Source: a virus
Virus record (IMG/VR): IMGVR_UViG_3300008110_000312
Coordinates: 5,538 to 33,867 of that record
DNA length: 28,330 nucleotides
Reading direction: 5' to 3' (one strand)
Made by a program: the position numbers and the translations under genes. A model generated the notes under the pieces. It ran no database searches. It had not been told where the DNA came from and saw only the letters and a program-made list of their open reading frames with translations. Shown piece after piece: positions 23,856 through 28,330 of the stretch (position 1 is the stretch's first letter; each line of letters starts with the position of its first letter).

Positions 23856-24505
23856 AAATAGCAGTACTTATACCTACTCGCGGAGATAGAAAAGAATTTT
23901 TAAATAACGCTTTACGTTTAATTAAAAATCAAACACTACAACCGGACCATATTGAGATAGTTGACTTCGAACCGTTAGATTCTGCATGCGATATTACTCC
24001 GCGTTACCGTTTTGGCTACGAAAAGCTGTCTAAAATGGGTTTTGATGTTATTTTATTGATGGAAGATGATGATTTTTACGCTAAAAACTACATTGAAACT
24101 ATGATTTCAGAGTGGATTGATGCCGGAAAACCTGATATTTTCGGCACCACATACACAATTTATTACAATATTCGCGTGTGGGGACAGTTTAGAATGGAAC
24201 ATTATCAGCGAAGTTCTGCCATGTCAACACTAATAAAACCAAGTTTAGAGATAAAATGGCCGCTAAATAATGATCCATACACCGATGTGGCACTATATAA
24301 TCAGTTAAAATATAAACTTTTTACACCAAAAGAAGTGATATGCTTAGGAATTAAACATGGAATTGGGCTTTGCGGTGGCCGTTCTCACGTTGATGGCTTG
24401 CAAAGGTATTCAACTAATGGCGGATTAACTGATCCTGATAAAAGCTGGATTAAAAGTATTGTAGATGAAGAGAGTTTTAAATTTTACAAAAGTTTAAACT
24501 TTTAA
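23852..24505 (+). CDS. GT2-like glycosyltransferase, last gene of the glycan operon
   Basis: The 217-residue protein has IAVLIPTRGDRKEFLNNALRL (3-23), a long spacer with FGYEKLSKMGFDVILLMEDDDFYAKNYIETM (54-84) and the metal-binding cluster EDDDF at 71-75. The C-terminal half has 'NNDPYTDVALYNQLKYKLF' and a Gly/His-rich 'CLGIKHGIGLCGGRSHVDG'. GT-A enzymes of this kind add single sugars. It ends 39 bases before a 25-bp repeat that is half of a terminator. Confidence 0.75.
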   Translation: MKIAVLIPTRGDRKEFLNNALRLIKNQTLQPDHIEIVDFEPLDSACDITPRYRFGYEKLSKMGFDVILLMEDDDFYAKNYIETMISEWIDAGKPDIFGTTYTIYYNIRVWGQFRMEHYQRSSAMSTLIKPSLEIKWPLNNDPYTDVALYNQLKYKLFTPKEVICLGIKHGIGLCGGRSHVDGLQRYSTNGGLTDPDKSWIKSIVDEESFKFYKSLNF

Positions 24506-24756
24506 TTTGCTTTTTAAATTAAAATAAACTACACTTACTTCAATTGTTTCAGCGTTGGGTTTTTTGAAAATGAGTGATTAAAGGTTGGAAGTTTAATCGG
24601 AGAAGTTTTTTAATTTTGTTCTTTAGGTTTGGAATCTAAAGATTTGGGGTAATTAAAAAATTGTACGTTATGTTACCAATAGCTTTGGAATGTGCGGCTG
24701 CGTAGGTTTGGCGACGTGTGGCTTCAAGTTCTAAACCGTTAGTTAAATATAAAAAT
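24506..24756. other. Non-coding stretch after the glycan operon
   Basis: No convincing gene is present in these 251 bases. An AT-rich hairpin, TTTAATTT (24501-24508) with AAATTAAA (24516-24523), overlaps the last stop codon. The 25-bp repeat copy follows at 24545. Three plus-strand matches to the Bacteroidota -7 element TAnnTTTG occur: TAATTTTG (24611), TAGGTTTG (24624) and TAGGTTTG (24703). None has a TTG at the ideal 19-21 base spacing. The stretch may hold a promoter for the small ORF at 24757 or a small RNA; neither is proven. Confidence 0.4.
24545..24569 (+). repeat. 25-bp direct repeat, copy 1 (half terminator)
   Basis: These 25 bases are identical to 25217-25241. The first ten are TGTTTCAGCG, then TTGGG and a T6 tract. 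Copy 1 lacks the CCC that pairs with GGG in copy 2, so it is the loop, right arm and T tract of a terminator without its left arm. Confidence 0.7.
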
Positions 24757-24924
24757 ATGATAACGATAAAATCAATCCAAAAACGTAGAGCCTTTTATAA
24801 AGGGCTCGGAATTTCGGCTGATATTTACAATAATTTGACTGATTTCAAATCCATTAATTACTCCTTTGTCAATGAAGGAAAAACTATTAAGATAACCTTG
24901 ACTTGCGAGAGAAAAGATGCATAA
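24757..24924 (+). CDS. Small unknown protein, 55 residues
   Basis: The frame begins at ATG 24757 after an A-rich leader. The protein reads MITIKSIQKRRAFYKGLGIS and ADIYNNLTDFKSINYSFVNE, and ends in GKTIKITLTCERKDA. It is basic at the N-terminus and strand-rich at the C-terminus, with no recognised family. It is on the plus strand like the glycan operon but 251 bases after it. An ATGCATAA overlap at the stop would allow a further plus-strand frame (from 24917), but I judge that one to be the shadow of the minus-strand gene. Confidence 0.4.
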   Translation: MITIKSIQKRRAFYKGLGISADIYNNLTDFKSINYSFVNEGKTIKITLTCERKDA

Positions 24925-24932
24925 TTTTGAAA

Positions 24933-25178
24933 CTATAACTCTAGCTGACGCTTTAAAAAGTCTTGAAGCGCCTCGTCAACCATCGGAATTTCATTTATTT
25001 TTAAAAGAGCAGATTTCTGCCACGTCTTCTCATAAGCATTATGCCAATGATTCAATTCATCAGGCTTCAAATATTTTACAAATTCAAAAAAAGCGCCTTC
25101 CAGTGCATCATGTTTTGCTTGCAAAATTGCGATGTCGGATAAAATTTTTGGGAACTCAGTTCCTTCGATACTTTTCAT
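24933..25178 (-). CDS. Small unknown helical protein
   Basis: The 81-residue minus-strand protein is acidic and helical, with the sequence 'FPKILSDIAILQAKHDALEGAFFEFVKYLKPDELNHWHNAYEKTWQ'. It has no membrane segment or known motif. Codon choice looks natural (mixed third positions, charged helices with even spacing), whereas the opposite-strand frame of similar length has a poor His/Ser/Arg-rich composition. It follows the membrane protein gene and precedes the plus-strand island, so it converges with plus-strand transcripts. The role is unknown. Confidence 0.6.
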   Translation of the reverse strand: MKSIEGTEFPKILSDIAILQAKHDALEGAFFEFVKYLKPDELNHWHNAYEKTWQKSALLKINEIPMVDEALQDFLKRQLEL

Positions 25179-25208
25179 AGTTTAAGTCGTTTTTAAATTG
25201 TGAATATT

Positions 25209-25237
25209 AAACCCAATGTTTCAGCGTTGGGTTTTTT
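25209..25237 (+). terminator. Terminator facing plus-strand transcripts
   Basis: AAACCCAA (25209-25216) pairs with TTGGGTTT (25227-25234) around the ten-base loop TGTTTCAGCG, and T6 (25232-25237) completes the plus-strand form. The minus-strand form is weaker but possible, because the flanks are A and T rich. It lies between two minus-strand genes, so its best orientation is for transcripts coming from the plus-strand island. Confidence 0.65.
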
Positions 25238-25241
25238 GAAA
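25217..25241 (+). repeat. 25-bp direct repeat, copy 2 (within intact terminator)
   Basis: This copy is identical to 24545-24569 and 672 bases from it. It supplies the loop, right arm and T tract of the terminator at 25209-25237. The identity ends right outside the 25 bases. Confidence 0.7.
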
Positions 25242-25246
25242 TAAAA

Positions 25247-25501
25247 TCATATATCTGAAAGAATAGAATAATAAACTAAACTACACAATGATATTACAAA
25301 ACATATATAAGAAAGCCATTCAAAGAAAACGAAAATTTTGGCGGTTTTTACGTTCACTATTATGTTCGTTTGGGATTTCTCCAGGATCATTTTGCTTAGC
25401 TGTTCCGAGTACTCTTTCTTGCACCGAATCATATTATGTACTTCAGAGAATAACAAAACTGACCCACTTAGGATACCGAGTGCAAGTCCTCCAATTGTCA
25501 T
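25247..25501 (-). CDS. Small membrane protein with two predicted membrane segments
   Basis: The 84-residue protein has a first hydrophobic segment at about 3-19 (IGGLALGILSGSVLLF), a charged, Lys/Glu-rich middle (26-44) and a second segment at about 55-80 (IFVFFEWLSYICFVISLCSLVYY). Such size and layout fit a holin or a superinfection-exclusion protein, but no motif decides between them. No endolysin gene is in the window. It lies after the large terminase gene on the same strand. A 7-bp hairpin (GCTTTAT-AG-ATAAAGC, 25527-25542) sits in the gap before it. Confidence 0.6.
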   Translation of the reverse strand: MTIGGLALGILSGSVLLFSEVHNMIRCKKEYSEQLSKMILEKSQTNIIVNVKTAKIFVFFEWLSYICFVISLCSLVYYSILSDI

Positions 25502-25548
25502 AATATATGCTTTGGGTGCGGTGGGCTTTATAGATAAAGCGTTGAGGT

Positions 25549-27582
25549 TTAAATTTTACCAGTCAGTATTAAATTAGCAAAGTTAGTCCAAGTCATTGTC
25601 TTAACATCCAGCTTCAACTCTTTAAATATTTTATTCATTAGAATATCTTTTACTGCAGTATTATAAATATTAACGTCAAAGTGGTGATTCTGTGATCCTG
25701 CAGTTTTCTTAGCCCAAATAAAATTACCGTTTTTATCCAATATTCTATGTTCTGCTTCATAATGCAAGAAGTAATTTTCATAACCATAAGCGCCTCCACT
25801 TGGTAAAGGGAAATTCAAATAACCTGGGGGCTGAGGTTCATCACTTCCTTTTTTCCATTTGAAATTTATTCGGGCCATTAGTTTGTCTTTCAACTGTCCA
25901 ACTCTAACCATAAAAAGGTTTGGCCGGCTTACACTTACTTTAAACGATGACTGCTCAATTAACATTGAAACATATTTATCTTCTTTATCACCTTTCAGTC
26001 CTACAATATTAAAATTACTCCGATCGATGTAATTAAAAACTTGAGCCTCAGCGAAACCAGTATCTATTCCGGTAATTGAGATCTTCATTTTACCTCCACT
26101 ATCGCGCATATATTCGGCACCCAATATCTGATCAAATTCTTTCCAAATATTATTTGCTTTACTTATATCGTAACTCCACATCTCGCGCGTGATATCTTCT
26201 TTCTTTTTCCAGCTTTGATTTGCAATAAATGTTCCAAGTGAACCATGCTTTATTGAATATGTTGATCCACTTTCCGAGTGCGCGATAACTTCATAATCCA
26301 AACGAACATCATCATATTCAGAATTTATGCCGGCAACACGACCACCCAAATCGGCAGCACATGTCAACATCACTATCTTACCGTTACCATCAGCGATACT
26401 TTGATTTTCAGGAATAATCCCAATCTCATAGTTTCGAATATTTAACTGAAGTTGATTTGATTTAATCGATTGGCCCGGCTCCTCATAAGTTTCTCCCAAG
26501 CAAACATTAACAAATGTTTTATAAAGGTCTTCATTTCTTGGTTGGCCGACTGGATGACATTCGATAAAGTCATTTATATAATGTTCCCAATCATACATTC
26601 CCAAAGGAGCGTAAAGACTATTAAGGTGATAACTATAATAACCTAATTTACTTGGTTCTGCAGTCGGCTTCCAATATCCTAAATTTAAAAGTTCATGTTT
26701 GTTTTTATCATTAAAGAATCCTCCACATTTTTGGCACGTATAACCCACCGACTCAGAAATTAATTTCCCTTCCTCATTTAGTTCCCAAGTAATACCTCCC
26801 ATTTTACCATCACTATTTTCTACCGGAATGGACCACTTCAATTCTATAAATTCACCACAACACGGACACGGTATTAAATACTTCCGTTGATCACCTAATA
26901 AATAAGCCGGTTCAATGTTACTCGTTTCTTTTCTTTCCGGTGTACTGATATAAAATATTTTGTGAGTATCAGCATAGGCCGCGAAACGTTGTTCTAATAA
27001 TTTACGCGTGCTTCCGGATTCCTTACTTGAACTTTTTACACTTTCGAAGTCATCAAAGAAACCAGTCTGCAAATCTATTTGCCTTAATCCTCTGTGATTG
27101 TTTGCACTAATAATACTTACATATCCTTGCGGAAATTCCTTTTTAAAGTTTGTATCACCTGATTTGTTTGCGCGATTCCTTTGGACCTGTGGTTTTATAT
27201 ATGGCCTCAACCCACAACTATCAATCATTAAATCTAATTTCTCCATTGACTTTTCAATCAGATCAGGCGCACCAACTGTTATTAAAGTATTGCCCGGATT
27301 ATTTTTAATTATCCAACCTACTCCCGGATAAATTACACCGGCAGAGCCACCAACTTGAGCCCCTTTCATAATTGCAACTGTTCGGGCCGGATGCGATTGA
27401 GAAAGACAATCAATGATCTCGCGCATGTAAGGTGTTCGATTATATTTGAATGGTCCCGGAAAAGGCTTAGCCATGATCATATTTTGTTCAGTCCAATCAG
27501 ATGGTTTAATATCTGAAATGAAAACCTTACCACTATTAATGATCTCTACAAATTGATCCTTATATAAATTATTCTCGCTCAC
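25549..27582 (-). CDS. Terminase large subunit, lambda gpA-like
   Basis: The 677-residue protein matches the GpA packaging ATPase/nuclease family. MKGAQVGGSAG (72-82) is the Walker-A-like loop; GFFDDFESVK (174-183) is in the Walker B region, followed by IFYISTPE (209-216) as motif III. Two CxxC pairs, CPCC (239-242) and CQKC (283-286), make a zinc-binding insertion typical of GpA. LTCAADLGGRV later supplies the first nuclease aspartate. The start codon is GTG, overlapping the small subunit gene by 14 bases. GpA-type enzymes cut concatemers at cos sites and leave cohesive ends. Confidence 0.9.
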   Translation of the reverse strand: MSENNLYKDQFVEIINSGKVFISDIKPSDWTEQNMIMAKPFPGPFKYNRTPYMREIIDCLSQSHPARTVAIMKGAQVGGSAGVIYPGVGWIIKNNPGNTLITVGAPDLIEKSMEKLDLMIDSCGLRPYIKPQVQRNRANKSGDTNFKKEFPQGYVSIISANNHRGLRQIDLQTGFFDDFESVKSSSKESGSTRKLLEQRFAAYADTHKIFYISTPERKETSNIEPAYLLGDQRKYLIPCPCCGEFIELKWSIPVENSDGKMGGITWELNEEGKLISESVGYTCQKCGGFFNDKNKHELLNLGYWKPTAEPSKLGYYSYHLNSLYAPLGMYDWEHYINDFIECHPVGQPRNEDLYKTFVNVCLGETYEEPGQSIKSNQLQLNIRNYEIGIIPENQSIADGNGKIVMLTCAADLGGRVAGINSEYDDVRLDYEVIAHSESGSTYSIKHGSLGTFIANQSWKKKEDITREMWSYDISKANNIWKEFDQILGAEYMRDSGGKMKISITGIDTGFAEAQVFNYIDRSNFNIVGLKGDKEDKYVSMLIEQSSFKVSVSRPNLFMVRVGQLKDKLMARINFKWKKGSDEPQPPGYLNFPLPSGGAYGYENYFLHYEAEHRILDKNGNFIWAKKTAGSQNHHFDVNIYNTAVKDILMNKIFKELKLDVKTMTWTNFANLILTGKI

Positions 27583-28183
27583 CTACACCTTTCTTTTCTG
27601 AGTAATCATTTACAATATTATCAATCGATTTCACACTTAATACTGTTGCTTTATTGATAGCAAGGTTAAACCACTTAATTAACTCTCCATTAATTTCGGC
27701 CACGTCATTTACATTTAAAGAATGTTTCTTTGCGAAGATCCGGGCAAATTCTGCAGAACTATTATGCACCTCCGTTATAATTGACTGGTTATGTTGTAAG
27801 AAAACCGGTTTAATTAGTTCAGACGGTACCACAACGCCTTTCAATTTTTCTTCTTTTAGCTTTAAAAGCCTTACTTCCTGCTCTAATTTCTCAACTTGAA
27901 CAGATGTTTTCTTTAAATCAAGAGCAGCATAATTATTATTTTCATCTACCTCAACAGATTTTGCCGGCTTATCAGATTTTAAAGCCGGAGCGATCGCAAC
28001 AATTACATCCTTTTCTCCGTTTTTAGCCTGTTGTTTTTGTAAAAAAGCTAGGTTTCTATGGTCCGCATCATCAATATAATCATCATCGAGTAAAATAACC
28101 TTGCCCCTTTTTATATAAACCGCTAAATTTTTAGTGGCCATTCCGCACCGGTCCGCAAATTCTTTTTTTGAAAACTTTGCCAT
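27569..28183 (-). CDS. Terminase small subunit, Nu1-like position
   Basis: The 204-residue protein precedes the large subunit gene. Residues 4-30 (FSKKEFADRCGMATKNLAVYIKRGKVI) form a winged-helix-like DNA-binding start resembling Nu1. A charged linker with Ala/Pro follows. A coiled-coil candidate lies at about 93-116 (TSVQVEKLEQEVRLLKLKEEKLKG), and the C-terminal helices may bind the large subunit. It recognises the packaging site in the genome; in lambda this is cosB upstream of Nu1. Three repeats lie upstream here (28196-28249). The ATG is at 28183. Confidence 0.75.
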   Translation of the reverse strand: MAKFSKKEFADRCGMATKNLAVYIKRGKVILLDDDYIDDADHRNLAFLQKQQAKNGEKDVIVAIAPALKSDKPAKSVEVDENNNYAALDLKKTSVQVEKLEQEVRLLKLKEEKLKGVVVPSELIKPVFLQHNQSIITEVHNSSAEFARIFAKKHSLNVNDVAEINGELIKWFNLAINKATVLSVKSIDNIVNDYSEKKGVGERE

Positions 28184-28195
28184 AATTAAAAATTT

Positions 28196-28249
28196 TGTAG
28201 TCAGTCAAAACCATTGTAGTTATTGACAATTTTACAAGTGTAGTCAAAA
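28196..28249. repeat. Three TGTAGT repeats upstream of the small terminase gene
   Basis: TGTAGT occurs at 28196, 28215 and 28239, each followed within a few bases by TCA/TGA and A-rich sequence (TGTAGTCAGTCAAAA, TGTAGTTATTGACAA, TGTAGTCAAAAAA). Starts are 19 and 24 bases apart. They could be small-terminase binding sites (cosB-like) or operators of the divergent promoter region. Confidence 0.45.
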
Positions 28250-28291
28250 AATTTGATTTTTCGCTACATTTTAACGACAAAAATCGAAATA

Positions 28292-28330
28292 ATGACATCC
28301 ATGAAAGAAAACGCGCCGCTTAGCATTAAT
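28292..28330 (+). CDS. Possible start of a divergent plus-strand gene (partial)
   Basis: From ATG at 28292 the frame stays open to the window end (MTSMKENAPLSIN). A TACATTTT match to the TAnnTTTG element lies at 28265-28272, 20 bases before the ATG. The fragment is too short to name. Confidence 0.25.
   Translation, partial: MTSMKENAPLSIN

Noticed and set aside
24917-25180. Plus-strand frame of 87 codons overlapping the minus-strand gene at 24933-25178
   Set aside because: Both strands are open over the same stretch. The minus-strand product has balanced helical composition, while the plus-strand one is rich in His, Ser and Arg in its second half. Its start overlap with the 24757 ORF is the only point in its favour.
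25288-25577. Two plus-strand frames opposite the membrane protein and terminase end
   Set aside because: They are shadows: Cys/Ser-rich products with no coherent pattern, lying opposite a well-formed two-segment membrane protein.
1-28330. tRNA genes, CRISPR arrays and insertion sequences
   Set aside because: I looked for cloverleaf-like stretches, regularly spaced repeats and transposase motifs and saw none. The only repeats found are the 70-bp and 25-bp pairs and short inverted repeats.

Overview
The window is a 28 kb piece of a tailed-phage (or prophage) genome. It is AT-rich, and most genes lack a Shine-Dalgarno sequence. A few upstream stretches resemble the Bacteroidota -7 element TAnnTTTG. 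A Bacteroidota host is therefore likely, but this is inference from style and protein character, not a taxonomic proof. No integrase, lysis, replication or tRNA gene is visible, so lifestyle cannot be decided here.

Nearly all structural genes lie on the minus strand and are read from right to left. At the right end are small and large terminase subunits of lambda Nu1/A type (28183-25549), then two small genes, one of them a membrane protein (25501-24933). After an interruption come sheath, tube, a tail-assembly chaperone with a -1 frameshift extension, tape measure, baseplate W, J and gp48-like genes, a tail fibre, a gpZ-like protein, a gpN-like protein, hub and spike (18785-7351). This is a Mu-type contractile tail. 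Last comes a lambda-type head block: gpW-like protein, portal, S49 protease with nested scaffold, decoration protein, major capsid protein, a small FI-position protein, a connector, a tail-completion candidate and a second fibre that runs off the left edge (7320-1). The virion is thus a mosaic of lambda-like head and packaging with a Mu-like tail, and the gene order is rearranged.

Two plus-strand islands break the minus-strand late region. One is a single 65-residue ribbon-helix-helix (RHH) regulator (5101-5298) between protease and portal. The other is a tightly packed operon of nine genes plus one micro-ORF (18878-24505). It holds several glycosyltransferases, FkbM and TylF methyltransferases and a truncated methyltransferase. 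Both islands begin with the same 70-bp element (69 of 70 bases identical), which ends exactly four bases before each start codon. In both places the other side of the element faces a major late operon (protease/capsid at 5020, sheath/tube at 18785). The element carries outward-facing promoter-like motifs at its two ends, so it looks like a duplicated divergent control region. A plausible reading is that the RHH protein controls itself, the glycan operon and perhaps both late operons through this shared element.

Between the glycan operon and the terminase genes (24506-25548) lies a patchwork: a 25-bp direct repeat 672 bp apart, one copy of which is part of an intact terminator, a 55-residue plus-strand ORF, and two minus-strand small genes. 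Upstream of the small terminase gene three TGTAGT repeats mark a possible packaging or operator site, and a divergent plus-strand gene may begin at 28292.
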